A DNA stretch of 64,000 bases from Stictocephala bisonia (taxonomy: Eukaryota > Arthropoda > Insecta > Hemiptera > Membracidae): assembly GCA_035578905.1 (NCBI GenBank), contig JAQJVL010000047.1:1810111-1874110 (forward strand), given 5' to 3'. Below are positions 34,537 to 46,372 of the stretch, in pieces. The number at the start of each line of letters is the position of its first letter. The stretch's first letter is position 1. The notes beneath the pieces are model-generated. The model had not been told where the DNA came from, did no database searches, and saw only the letters and a program-made list of their open reading frames with translations. Both the position numbers and the translations under genes were made by a program.

Positions 34537-35122
34537 CTAGTAAAAAAACTATAGGTTGGTCATTCAACCTGCTATCATTTGTAAAACTATAGGTTGGTCA
34601 TTCAACCTGCTATCATTTGTAAAACTATAGGTTGGTCATTCAACCTGCTATCATTTATAAAACTATAGGTTAGTCATTCAACCTGCTATCGTTTATAAAA
34701 CTATAGGTTGGTCATTCAACCTGCTATCATTTATAAAACTATAGGTTGGTCATTCAACCTGCTATCATTTATAAAACTATAGGTTGGTCATTCAACCTGC
34801 TATCATTTATAAAACTATAAGTTGGTCATTCAACCTGCTATCATTTATAAAACTATAAGTTGGTCATTCAACCTGCTATCATTTATAAAACTATAGGTTA
34901 GTCATTCAACCTGCTATCGTTTATAAAACTATAGGTTGGTCATTCAACCTGCTATCATTTATAAAACTATAGGTTGGTCATTCAACCTGCTATCATTTAT
35001 AAAACTAAAGGTTGGTCATTCAACCTGCTATCATTTATAAAACTATAGGTTGGTCATTCAACCTGCTATCATTTATAAAACTATAGGTTGGTCATTCAAC
35101 CTGCTATCATTTATAAAACTTT
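34537..35122 (+). repeat. 38-bp minisatellite with an internal hairpin (about 15 copies)
   Basis: The unit is aaaactataggttggtcatt caacctgctatcatttat, 38 bp (landmark at 34561 and 34599). Each unit contains aggttg-gtcatt-caacct, a perfect 6-bp stem with a 6-base loop. Units vary only at a few positions (gt/at, g/a in the stem). It is regular and palindromic but has no unique spacers, so it is not a CRISPR array. Confidence 0.95.
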
Positions 35123-36530
35123 TAGGCGATACGTTATTACACGTAGTATTCAACTTTTTATTAGTAATGCATAAGCAATGTTTGCAACAAAACATATTGT
35201 TAACATGTTTAATGTTTCCGTCTCAGTATAATGAGTCCATATATAGATAGATATATAGAGAACATAGATAAATAATCATACATATATTTGTTAAATGTTT
35301 AAACCATATTAGTCACGTAATTGATTTGTTATGACAAAACTGTGATTTATAAAGAGCCGTTTTCACCTGAAGAAACCTTTTAAAACACTATACTTTTGCA
35401 TTATTACAAATTAACCTAATAATCATAAACAAAAATTATTTGTTAAATAAATGTAATGGGGGAACAATGTGAGGATTACATAGTAATTGACTACTGCATA
35501 CACCGAAAAAACGAATTAGAAATAATTTATAATAAATAACAATTATTGTAATTATAGTTTTGTAATTTAACTACAATTCGAAAATATTGGGAAATAATTA
35601 TTGACAACATAAGCAAACTCTTCGTGGTATTAATCTTTAATTTAAAAGTGTTACTTGAAATTGTTCAGTAAAGGCTATGTTTTCAGAAATTAACAAATAC
35701 ATAATATATTTATCAGCAAAAATGCGGCTCTTAAATTGAAATATTAAAACGTTTATTTATATTTGGACATGTTTTTCAGTAACATTCCATTTACTTCTCA
35801 ATTATATTTACCTCAAGTACTGTAAATATTTATCCTGCAGTAATTTAGAGCACTTCAATCATATAAAAATACCATTTATAGAGATATTTTTATTTTGGTA
35901 TTTATTCGAAACGAAACAAAATATTAAATTTAGCTAATAAAATTTTATTTCAACAACAGTGCTGTTTTAATGGAATAAAATCGTATGAAAAAAAAACACC
36001 AAACTATTATTTAAAGTTTCTATTTATATCTGGAATATACTATAGTAATTATTTCACTCTTCAGTTAATTTAGGGAAATACCTTTTATTCCACGTTTCCC
36101 TCTTCATTTATTTAGAGGACAGTGTATTGTTTTTATGTTCATGGCTTTGAAACCTATAAATATAATTATGAAATCATTTAAATATTTTTATTTAAAAACT
36201 TTGAAATTTACAGACCCTGTAAGCTGCATCTAATTATCACCTCACCAGTTTCTATACACATAAATGAAAATGTGTCTGTAAGTATCAGATCCATGACAAC
36301 ATTTAGATGTTAATATTCACCATTTCGCACAGGTGGTATAGCTCAGTGCCAAAAATAAATTTATAGCTTTTACATTATTAAAAAATATTATGTTATAAGA
36401 GATTTTAATATCGAAATGTATTAGAAGATTCTAAAACGGTGCTTTTTGTAGTATGTATCTTTAAATAATAAAATATTATTATTACATTCATGATAGTGGG
36501 ATTTTAGGTAACAAAACGATTGGTTTCAAC
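35123..36530. other. Unassigned AT-rich DNA
   Basis: No supported gene or structured repeat was found. Confidence 0.5.
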
Positions 36531-36539
36531 GCTGTTTAA

Positions 36540-37460
36540 GTAATGGTAGTCAATTTGTAAACACACCTCGCACGAATAATTATGGTTGTCTAAACTATTA
36601 AGGGTCTAACAAACTAAAAATATCCATTGGACTACCTCGGGGCTCCATTTTAGGCCCTAGTCATTTTATTACCAGAATTAATGAAATTTTTGTTAATTCC
36701 ATCAATGATTATAAGATATTTTTTCTGTAGTAAAATATAATTCTTTGTTTATATTTTCTGATGACGCAAAACTTAATGAATTATAACAGCAAATAAAACT
36801 TTTATATAAAATGTTATCTAAACAAGATCTATCTGTTAAAGGAGTTTGAAGAAATGAGTTAACAGCTAATGTTTGAAAAAACCCACACATTATTCAATAG
36901 TTACAAAAGACCATACACTAACTTTACCATACAATACTAACTTGAACACTTTGAATAAGTTATTATTTTATGATTTACAATTGAAAAAGACTGAAGTTTT
37001 ATATGTATAAAATCTAATTATGAATACAAATTCAAACATATTAATTGTACACAGAAGTATGTAATACTATTGACAAAAGGATATTCTATTAACAGTATAA
37101 AATAGATACACTGAAATTATATTGACATATGGCAATGTGAACTAAACTAAATATTAGTTAGTTAATTTAAAGTAATCGTAGTTAATAGGATTAAATCATA
37201 CACAATTCAAAACCACAATTTTTGGTGTAGTTCTAAACTATTCAACATAAAAACCATCTAAAACACAAAGTAAGTACAGTGCGCATCGTTTTAGTAAATA
37301 GTTTAAGCTTTTGCAACTATACTCGTACGTTCCTAAATATAAGGCATATTGGTATGGTCAAATGATTTCTTTTTTTATATAAGTAATTATATTAATTCAA
37401 AAAAAACATATTTAAAACGTTAAACATATTACTCGAACATTCTTCACTTTAAAAGTTAAT
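36540..37460 (+). pseudogene. Fossil LINE reverse transcriptase
   Basis: The plus-strand translation, with many stops, shows SIGLPRGSILGPSHFI...INEI, the equivalent of the RT GVPQGSILGPLLF...IND block. About 35 codons later comes FIFSDDAKLNE, the equivalent of the YADDT catalytic box, then a degraded RNELTANV segment where WxxxNxLxxNxxKT is expected. Further downstream are weak matches to the thumb (Tyr-rich, near 37320-37350). The order and spacing fit a LINE RT that has decayed in place. Confidence 0.65.
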
Positions 37461-37529
37461 TATTTTAAATGATATAGCTTATACACATAAGTTACATTTA
37501 AACTTATAACATGGATAGAAAATGCAATA

Positions 37530-38085
37530 TTGTGGAATGCTGGAAACTTGTGACCAAACACTTCTCAGAGTGTAGAAGAGAAGAAGAAATACTCAATAGG
37601 AAACAATCAAGTTTCTCGTATCCGGTTCCCTTTGCAGACTTTCTCCTAAAAGTCAGTGTTCTCAGATTTTAAACTTATGTGTTCAGCAATTTTGTCAAGT
37701 GAGCACTTTCACTGAATAAAACCTTTGAACCTCACAATATCCTCCATGTTTTTGAATAAATCCAACACAAATCCTCTTGTTTTACAGAAGTGGAGTTAGT
37801 TGATGGATATTGTGATATTGTATTCAAACAATCAGTATGATCCTTAAGTAATTACGAAATTAAATAAAAGGAAAGAAAACTAACAATTTAGTCGAACATT
37901 GCTTTAATGTGTCAGTTATTGTGGGATAGTAATTTTCACATACAAATTCCGTTAAATCTATGTAAAGTGATATTTTCAGGAACACGAAATGGCCAAAGGC
38001 AGGGGTGACATATACAAGACCATGTCACATGGAAATAGGCTGACATTCTCTGTGTAGCACACGTAAAGCCTATTAATGAATCCTC
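37530..38085 (+). repeat. Dispersed repeat D, copy 1
   Basis: It matches 44660-45200 in the same orientation. Shared blocks are aagaaatactcaataggaa / aaatcatcaataggaagt, gactttctcc / gacttcctct, cagattt...catatgtgtt, tgtcaagtgagca / tgtcaggtgagca and gatattttcaggaacacgaa / gacattttcaggaatacaaa. No coding capacity is seen. Confidence 0.65.
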
Positions 38086-38254
38086 TAGATGATTATAGGC
38101 TTAAAATAATGAATTTCGTAACATCTCGTTTGCATTAATGTTCAATAAAAACCATGGATCTTCGGCATGTATTAGTAAATGCCGAAGACTGATATTTATT
38201 TTCCGTTGGTTAAAATCTTTTCAAAATACGTTCTTATAAATGTAGGCGCGCGCG

Positions 38255-38464
<210 letters not shown>

Positions 38465-38804
38465 TGGAATATAAGTCGTTAGAACACAACTCTTGGTATT
38501 TAGCCTAGTATCTAAGAGGTGAGTGCGTGATTCAATTCTTTTGACTTGAGACTTGGGGCGTCCTATTCAGAAGAAAATAGGTTTTAAGATGATAAAAACG
38601 ACAACTCAAAAGAAACGCAACTCCTTATTATGGACAAATTTATTTTAGACAGCTGATAGTTTATGTCATATTTGCTTGAATATCTAATTGGGTGTAAATG
38701 AGATGGAAAGCAGTTGCGAAATAAAACTTACTTGAATTTAAAGTTTATTATTTTGCAAAATAAAGAAATTAATAAATTACTGATGGATTAATACAAAATA
38801 AAAC

Positions 38805-38872
38805 AAATTAACTCTTCTATGTAAATTAACTCTTATATGCAAATTAACTCTTCTATGCAAATTAACTCTTAA
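38805..38872 (+). repeat. 18-bp minisatellite (4 copies)
   Basis: The unit aaattaactcttctatgc begins at 38805, 38823, 38841 and 38859. Confidence 0.9.
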
Positions 38873-38879
38873 AAACTGT

Positions 38880-39170
38880 CATCTCTATTAATTACATCCT
38901 TCCTCGACCTCCTCCTCGTCTTCTCCTGTCTTTGTCTGTTTTTAAAACCCATCTTACAACTGTTCCAATAGTCGTATGGTCAATACCAAACAATATGGCT
39001 ATCTCTCTGTGGTAAAACCCGTCTTACAATTGTTAAAAATAGTCGTATGGACAACACTAAACAATCTGGCTATCTCTCTCTGGTAAAACCCGTCTTACAA
39101 CTGCTCCAATAGTCGTATGGTCAATACCAAACAATATGGATATCTCTCGCTGGTAAAACCTGTCGTGTGG
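38880..39170 (-). pseudogene. Transposase-like helix-turn-helix fragment, tandemly repeated
   Basis: The minus-strand translation contains REIAILFGIDHTTIGTVVR followed by a basic tail, LKTDKDRRRRGGRGR. This is the usual N-terminal helix-turn-helix plus GRPR-like hook of Tc1/IS630-type transposases. The helix-turn-helix portion is repeated three times with a period of 70-71 bp (ggtaaaacc at 39011, 39082 and 39152, with a variant at about 38940). The middle copy is out of frame. No DDE catalytic part is visible nearby. Confidence 0.6.
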
Positions 39171-39385
39171 TTTTTTAGCATACTGAGAGTCAAACAACAA
39201 ACAGAGTGATTATCACCTAATACATCACGACACAAAACTTTAAAAATTATTATATTCAACAAGAGACCTTCAGAAAATAAATATTACTGGGCAATCAAAA
39301 TGGTGTTCATTCTTGTGAAGACAATTAATTAATAAGGATAGGAAAGAAGAAAATGCAAGTAATAGATAGGCTTGACAACGACTAA

Positions 39386-39965
39386 TCTATATTTATAAAA
39401 GAGGATGTTTGTATATTTGAAATTTATGCGCTGCCAAACCATCCAACCGATCGCCATGAAACTTTAAGATGTTGTCCTGTATACTCCTGAGATGGTTTCT
39501 GTGAAGTTTGATGCAGATCCGTCTACAGGGTCCCGCCCCACGGGCTCCTAAAGATCCCATGTTATTCAAATGGAGAATCTGAATTGTTTACAAAAAACAT
39601 ATGACTGTGTGGTTTAATGTAGTTTCACATGCCATAAGCAGATTGAAGTTTTCACAACAACAGTACTGTATATGTTTTGATTTATTGTAGTTCTACATTT
39701 CACCTTGAGATTGTAGCACACACTACTTTTACTTGATCAGGTGATCTGTATTTGGTGTTAACCTTTTTTCCTCGGTAATTAAAACATGTGGTGAAATGTG
39801 AAAATAAAAAATAAATAAATATTTGTTTTGCAGTTTACTTTTTATGACATGCCTTCTAAAAAATCTAATATTGGTAGAAGAAGAAAAAATGCTCGAATTC
39901 TTTCAGCTATTAGGTTCTAAATCAAACTCAATATTATGACCGGCGAATCGGGCGGGTACAGCTAG
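39386..39965 (+). mobile_element. Non-autonomous Helitron-like element
   Basis: The insert starts with TC (tctatatttataaaagagga) right after an A at 39385. It ends with ctag at 39962-39965 right before a T at 39966, preceded by a GC-rich ccggcgaatcgggcgggtac segment that can form a short CCG/CGG stem. TC...CTAG termini between A and T, without target duplication, are the Helitron signature. The 5' part also contains the aaccatccaaccgatcgcca and gaaactttaagatg type sequence common in such insect elements. No Rep/helicase is present. Confidence 0.7.
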
Positions 39966-40379
39966 TTTTATATAAATATTTTTTTTGAATAAGTATTAAT
40001 CTATCACAGACAAGAAATGTTTAGGTGGTGCGTTTATTTTTAGCAGTTTTTATTTGGTTTCAAAACGACCGTGACATTAATTTAGCCATACTGATAACAA
40101 AACATGTAATTTCTTGTTCAAATGTTTAATTCATAATATTTTGATAGTATCACGATTCAACTCAATATCATAGTTCACAGAGCTGACAGCTCTTTTAGTG
40201 CCAGAAGTGGATTTGTTTGTGTCAATTTGTATAAAACATATGTTGATAGCCACAATAAAATCCAAACGTTGATACAGTTTTAAAACTCTATTATAAAAAA
40301 AACCTTTTGATTAGAGTTATTTCATTTTCAAGCTTAACAACTGTGATATTTTGCTGGTTTCATCATAAATATTTGTGCC

Positions 40380-40510
40380 ATGTTTTAACTGTCAACCCAT
40401 GTAAATAAACAACCAGGCCGTTATTATATCATTCGTGCCTACCCACCAATTGTTTTTAAGTATCCCCTGTGGCAGCTGATTGTCAATGAGTCATTGTTAA
40501 AAATATAATA
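40380..40510 (+). repeat. Dispersed repeat E, copy 1
   Basis: It matches 48460-48580: tcaacccatgtaaataaaca, ccaggccgttatt / ccaggccattatt, ttgtttttaagtatccc / ttgtttttgacagataac and gtggcagctg / gcggcagatg. Confidence 0.6.
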
Positions 40511-42300
40511 CTTGTTGTTTGTTAAAAGAGACAATATTTCGAATGGTTAGTTAAATATGCAGTTAATTATGTTACAGTTAGTTAAAAATGACCCAAAAAT
40601 ATAATTAAGAATTATTAACATTTATTAATTAGTAAATTGATCTTTATTTATTTATTTTATTATAGTAAACACTGTTCGTAACAAATCAAATCAAATCAAA
40701 ATCTTTATTTACTCACTCAAATATAAATCATAAGGTTACATAGATACATAGTTATATGAAGAAAATAAATACATCGATATATACAAATAAATCTACATGT
40801 TTTATATGTGAGTACCTTCCACATAAGTCCAAGGCTTGTGCGTGGAAGGGAGTTCTTTAATTCAAAAATAAAAATAGAGAATAAAAAAAAAAAAAGCTCA
40901 ATCTTAAACAGTACAATGAACAATTAATACTAAAACTAATGGACTACTCTTATTCAGGATTAAATAAAAAATTCAAACTGAATAAAATACACAATTTGAT
41001 GAGTTATGGCAATTTAATAAAAATAAAAACTAAACAATTTTGGATGGTATTTAAAACAAGAAAATGTTGAATGCTTTTGATGTTGAAAAGTAGTTACAGT
41101 TATATCATTAAAAACCGAAAGATACTAATATTACTTATATTTTTATACTTATATAAATTAAACTTAAATGTTACATCTCAATGAAAATATAATTTACACA
41201 GAATTGAAATCTATTAAGAATTATATAAAATTACTCAATTTACTCTTATTAAATTAGCTTTCAGACACTCAAAACAAGAGAATGATTAGTTATATTTAAA
41301 AATGTACGATATTAAGAAAGAAAAGGAATGGAAAAAAAAGTACTATTTAAAAGCTTAATTGAGATTTCTTACTTTAATATGATTTTATCAAAAGCCTCTA
41401 GCTATTCAAAATTCCTATTCATATTATTGGATTTAGAATAGATATTACTCCTTTGAGAAAAATAACTTAAGTAACCTATTGTTATTATAATATTTAAACC
41501 AATAATAATATTAACCAAAATAATATTAACTGTTTGTTATTGTAACATTTCACGTTAATAAAAGAGAAAGAAATGAAAGGGGATTATTTAACAATAACCT
41601 TACATTTGATATGAATAAACAAACTAATAATCACAGAAAATGAATACATTGTTAAGTACATTTATGATGTTATATTTTGTGTGTGTTTAAGCTATAAAAT
41701 GAGTGGTTTCAACTTTTAAAGATTATATTGACACATAATTTATACTTGTTTATTTAATAATATACCAATTAAACATCTAAGAAAAACAGACAACTTTCTT
41801 TTGTTTGTGACATTTATGAGCATATTTAAGACTAAATATGGCAACTTGAGTTATTGAAAAGACAAAGACTAATCATTATAGTTAATTTGATATGTAGAAT
41901 ATTTAAATATTTATTGACAGAACATTTACAAAATGTAATAATTACTCACAACCTTGTTATTTAATACAGGTCAAAAATAAAAAAAACAATTTTTAAGTAA
42001 CAAAAATTTACGAAATATATAAATAAGGTGAAATAAGTTGAGTTTTATTAAAAGATATAAAATAGCCTAGAATACCATTAAAATAAATAATGTGAATTTA
42101 TTATATAACGAATTATGTGAAAAGTACTATTTAACAATTAAAAAAAAAAGGAAGAAGAAATATAATATCTTACTAAATGTTTATTATTATTTTTTTCTTT
42201 TCCTTATTTATTTATTCTGTTGTCAAAACGAAAACGAAAACAGACGAAAATAATATAAAGGCAAATCAATAGCATCCTCAGCAAAGTAAAATTTATAATA

Positions 42301-43244
42301 TTACTTAACAGACTGTGTCAGTAGTTTATCCAGATCCTCCATAGTTCTCAGGTGCTGAGGCTGACTGTCTATTGTCTTTTTAGCGAACACCTTGCCGCTG
42401 TAGGTCCACGCAGCCGCCAGCTTCTTCTCCCTCTTGAGTTGACGAGCTTTCCCAAGGATTTGCTTGTAGGTAGGAGTAAGATGGTCATTTATAAAGATGG
42501 GGTAGGATGGCCAGTGGTCGGATAGCTTGGCTCCAGTGAGAGTTTGACGATGTTCCTTGTACGCATTCATCCAAGTTATTTTAGCCATCCGGGTGACGAA
42601 TTTAACAACATTACTAGGGTTAGGCCGACGGTCCGTCACGGCCAGGCGGTGAGCCACCGACACTCCGACACGTCATACTCGTTGAACTTAATTTTTAGGC
42701 CCTGACATATACGGTCTAATATCATGTACAAGTTCTCGCCCTTATTAAACGGAACTCCAACAATTTCAATGTTGTCGGATCTGGAATATTGCTGAGCTTC
42801 CATTAATTCTACTTTCACCTGAGATAACTCTTTCTTTGTTTCCGTCAACTCATTGTTCAACTTGTCTATTTCGATTTTCCTGGACGTGTTTTCCGAGGAT
42901 AGGTTTGAGACTGAAACTTGTAGTGTTGAGATAGTTTTGTTCACCATGTCCAGTTGCTCCTTCACGTCTTTAACATTAGAGTTAACGACACTTATCTGCT
43001 TGGTCAAGTCTTTTCGAAGAAGGTTAATACAGTCCAAAATAGGATTTCCATCCACTGGCGACGGCAATTCTCCCGTATCACATTTATCACATTTCCATGA
43101 ACCCTTTTTCCTGGCTGTGAGTTTCTTAAAGTTTTCTGCGGTTTTTACACGTGAACACGCAAAATGTAGCACGTTTTTACACTCTACACAATGTAAAGCC
43201 TCGTCTGTGTTAACCGTCTCCGAACACTCTCCACAAACCGACAT
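42301..43244 (-). pseudogene. LINE ORF1 protein: PHD zinc finger, coiled coil, C-terminal nucleic-acid-binding region
   Basis: The Met at 43244 opens a frame with a PHD-type finger: CGEC, then CVEC, HFAC and CDKC with Cys4-His-Cys3 spacing, residues about 4-56. Residues about 65-150 form a heptad-rich coiled coil (KLNNELTETKKELSQVKVEL). SDNIEIVGVPFNKGE follows, the start of the RRM-like ORF1 domain. The frame ends near 42636. The next frame (42301-42663) continues with PSNVVKFVTRMAK, IFINDHLTPTYKQIL and a C-terminal region typical of the same ORF1 family. The break coincides with an 8-bp tandem duplication of a gtgtcgga-like sequence near 42655-42675, so a single event may have inactivated the gene. 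ORF1 proteins coat the element RNA. Confidence 0.85.
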
Positions 43245-43409
43245 AATAGCACTTAAACACAGAACACAACACTACAGTGATACTTAAGACAGAAAAATGC
43301 ACTAAAATAATTAAAGTAAATAATAATCCAAACAATAAAGACTAGCAGGACGGGGCAGGCGGGATACACACTATGCGTTCAAAGGGCAAACGACCTGCTC
43401 GAGCGGCAT

Positions 43410-43434
43410 CCAGATAAGAACTGATCTTATCTGG
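43410..43434. repeat. Perfect 10-bp hairpin at the 5' edge of the LINE
   Basis: ccagataaga, the loop actga, then tcttatctgg. It lies at the junction between the GC-richer 5' UTR and AT-rich flank, so it may mark the element start. Confidence 0.75.
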
Positions 43435-43435
43435 A

Positions 43436-44320
43436 AACAAAACATATTTTTGTATATGTCAAAGTTTATGAAATAAAATATTTCACTTCTAAATAAAACT
43501 ATTTACGATTCTCATTTATTAAACATGTGAAGTCTTCGTGGTGCATGTGGGGCAGTCAGAAACGACTTTATAACATTATAACATTTGTTCACCTTTAGAT
43601 AATTAAAACTATGTGATTAACTCATATCGTAAACTAAACACGGTTTTAATGAAAATTTCATATTTAATTCAAGTTCAATATTGCAAAGTCAAACCGTTTG
43701 AAAATATCTCTATATTAGAAATATTTACTATTGTCAAACCTTCTTAATATTTTGTTGCTAACTATTAAATTTCCACTCACAAAATAGTAAATTGGATTAT
43801 TTATAACGTTTTCAATCTAGTGCTATTTTTTTTTTTTTTTTTTTATCTACTAGGTTTAATAAATAGTTTTAAAATATATTTTTAAAATATTTTATTTTTA
43901 TTCTTAATGATCTATTAATGATTGTTTATTGATATTACTTTTGCTATCATTATTCAAGATAAGTAACATACAATTATTCAGTTTGTATATTTTACTGGAG
44001 AAGCCCTCAATCAAAGGCCTAACAAAGCAATTAAGGACCAAAGTATCACTGTACGTTTGCTTTAACAAGCGATAACTGTTTTGTCCAGTTTTTCCTTCCA
44101 GCCAAACACATTCTGTTATAAATGGCAGTACATCTCTACAAATATCTAATTCATTTAATAAATCGTTCTTTTTGAAATTAGTTATACTTAGTGGTGGAAT
44201 CCAATAAAGCAATAAGGGTGTAATGTTCGAATTTTTACATTTTTATGTTTACTAAAAAACTTCACTCGCCAGTTCAGATGAGCTTACAGGCCTGTGCGTG
44301 AACTTTATTCAACGAGTGAA
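43436..44320. other. Unassigned DNA with one weak ORF
   Basis: The minus-strand frame 43904-44212 (102 codons) has mixed composition (for example LLNELDICRDVLPFITEC) but matches no family I recognise. A poly(T) tract sits at about 43828-43844. I do not call a gene. Confidence 0.4.
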
Positions 44321-44321
44321 G

Positions 44322-44405
44322 TACCAACCGTTTGCTCAGTGGGGACTCGAACCTTGGAACGTGCCCTTCGCAGTCCGAAACCTTAGCCACTGAGCCACCA
44401 CGCCG
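44322..44405 (-). mobile_element. tRNA-like SINE head, copy 2
   Basis: The minus strand reads gtggtggctcagtggctaag, ctgcgaagggcacgttccaa and ggttcgagtcccc. The A-box TGGCTCAGTGG and B-box GGTTCGAGTCC both match the RNA polymerase III consensus. The acceptor arms do not pair well and the central arm is irregular, so this is a tRNA-derived repeat rather than a working tRNA gene. It is related to 29474-29548. Confidence 0.65.
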
Positions 44406-44659
44406 GCAAATTATAGCATTTTTTTCAAGTGATTTTTGATTAACAAATAAAAATAAATACATTTAAGATATATTCATGTTAACCTAGGAATTTTCAAAAT
44501 ATTAAAATACAATACGAAAACATTAATTAATTAAATTAATTAATAATTTAATAATAAATTTAACAATATTAAAAATTTAATTAAATTACAATACTAAAAA
44601 TATGGTGTACGTTCGAATGACAAGTGTCACTCGTCCTCTTGAAATACCTTGTAAGTTCA

Positions 44660-45200
44660 CTGTTGGTTGAGAGAATCTATGGATGTATACAAGTCCAATC
44701 TAACTTCTCTGAGAGTTATAGAGGACACAGAAATCATCAATAGGAAGTAATACATTGTCTCGTTTCCGCTTCTCCTCACAGACTTCCTCTAACACTGTCC
44801 TCAGATTTGAGACATATGTGTTAAAGAATTGTGTCAGGTGAGCACCCAATATGGATCTCCCCTCACTTTAGTGAGGTAGAGTCAAATAATTGTGGATATC
44901 ATATCAAAATCGTAATCACACGTAAGCGATGCTCTCAAAATAACAGTTATGATCATAAATAAGCTACATTTCTTTGTGTAATCAGTAAATAAAATAAATA
45001 ATGTTATAATAATAAGGGTGCGTCCTTTAACTATCAATAATTAAGAATTAAATTATTGTAATAAATATTCCTTTACATGAGCCATACTCTCTAGGCTTTT
45101 GCAATATGACATTTTCAGGAATACAAAATATACTAAGGCTGTGCCACACGTACCTCTAAAGGGCCTTGCGTCACACGCAACATTAATGGTCACTATCTTA
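44660..45200 (+). repeat. Dispersed repeat D, copy 2
   Basis: Homologous to 37530-38085 in the same orientation, with block-wise matches listed there. Flanks differ. Confidence 0.65.
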
Positions 45201-45889
45201 GTAGGCTAAAGCCCAGCTTCATCACATAAGGGTTCTTAGTTTGATCCTAATCAGAGTCTGAACAAATATTGAAAAGGATCAGTTGATAGTTACCAGTTGT
45301 TTATTTGCCACTTAGTTATCAATAATTAGTGATGCTTTCTAATAGAAAGCCGGCATTTAATTGTAACATGACTAAATTTAATCATGTACACTTATTATAG
45401 AAGTTTAATAATCCATAATCAACAATATCTTGACGATCGGCGTCTAAGAACAAAAATGAATAAATAAAAGATGTCAAATCAAAAGGACAGATTTTGGCAT
45501 GTTTGAGTGCTTAGTTATTTTTTCTTAATTGTTTTAAATCAAGACATACCGTTATATGTTGTAAAACTAAAATGATGTTAGTGATACCATGTAATTCGTC
45601 ACTTTAACCAGTAAGTTTTAGATGTTGTTTTGCACGTTAAAAATTTCGTTCTTGTGGAAATATTGTTTGTTCATATTTAAACTTAATGTTGTTGTAACAC
45701 GCTTCAGATTCCTATTTCAATCGAAGAAGGCTGCATATATATATTCGTCAATTCATGTTGTATGTTATATCTACTCGAGTATCAAATATTTGTATTTGAA
45801 TCAATATTTTGATTTTTAACTGCGTAACATCTAATTATTTTATCATCAATAACGATTTCATAATCTTAAACAATACACCGAGTTTGCCG

Positions 45890-46372
45890 AAGATGGCTTT
45901 GATGTTAATATTCTTACATTCTTACATATGAGACGCCGACACAAGGTTGTTGGTATTTTAAGGCGAATATGAATGGTTATATGATTGTAGGATGAGTGTG
46001 GATGAGTGTAGTCTGGTTACTAACTGAGTTCAAGTGTTTCTCAGAAAGGGCAATTTATTAATAGCCCAATAGCCAGGGCAACTAAGGGACCTAAAGCTTT
46101 ACGTGGAATTCGAACCACGTAGTGTTGGTCTGATTTTCAGCTAATTGACAAGCCTAATACTCAGTTATCTCCCCCACACAAGATCCGCATAATGATTACC
46201 ACCCAACCTGGACACCCCAGACTTCTCTAATAGTGTCCACGCCGATAGCAACCACCAAGCGGACGCCATATCGGTATTAAGAGGACCGAGCATCCAACCT
46301 ATCGCCTACAATCTCCCAAACACTTTGTCCCCATGTAGCTGGGTTACAGCACTGCGCCACCAGTGCCGACGT
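45890..46372 (-). mobile_element. Dimeric tRNA-SINE-like dispersed repeat, best copy
   Basis: The minus strand starts acgtcggcactggtggcgca gtgctgtaac, with an A-box-like TGGCGCAGTGC. About 200 bases later comes a second tRNA-like block: gataactgagtattaggc, then gctgaaaatcagac, then acgtggttcgaattccacgt, the latter a T-arm with a B-box-like GGTTCGAAtTCC carrying one extra base. The tail passes through ccctggctattgggctatta and acactcatcc and ends in ctcatatgtaagaatgt. Other copies are at 26560, 34095 (partial) and 57055. Confidence 0.7.

Larger units (their letters stand above)
40683..43435 (-). mobile_element. LINE-type element with PHD-finger ORF1 and no recognisable ORF2
   Basis: The minus-strand 3' end is defined by aataaagattttgatttgatttg at 40683-40710, a polyadenylation signal followed by a gattt pentamer tail typical of insect LINEs. 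The 5' region (43245-43435) is GC-richer than its surroundings and begins with a perfect hairpin (ccagataaga/tcttatctgg, 43410-43434). ORF1 occupies 42301-43244. The 1.6 kb between ORF1 and the tail is AT-rich with no endonuclease or RT motif. Either ORF2 was deleted, two insertions are juxtaposed, or this is an ORF1-only element. Confidence 0.6.

Noticed and set aside
34537..35122. CRISPR-like regular array with palindromic repeats
   Set aside because: The whole 38-bp unit is repeated with no variable spacers, and the window is eukaryotic in character.
43904..44212. 102-codon minus-strand ORF as a gene
   Set aside because: No family motif or start context. It is AT-rich with an adjacent tRNA-like SINE. 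Left as unassigned.
44322..44405. Functional tRNA gene
   Set aside because: A and B boxes are good but acceptor stem pairing and anticodon-arm geometry fail, and a related copy exists at 29474. A SINE or pseudogene is more likely.
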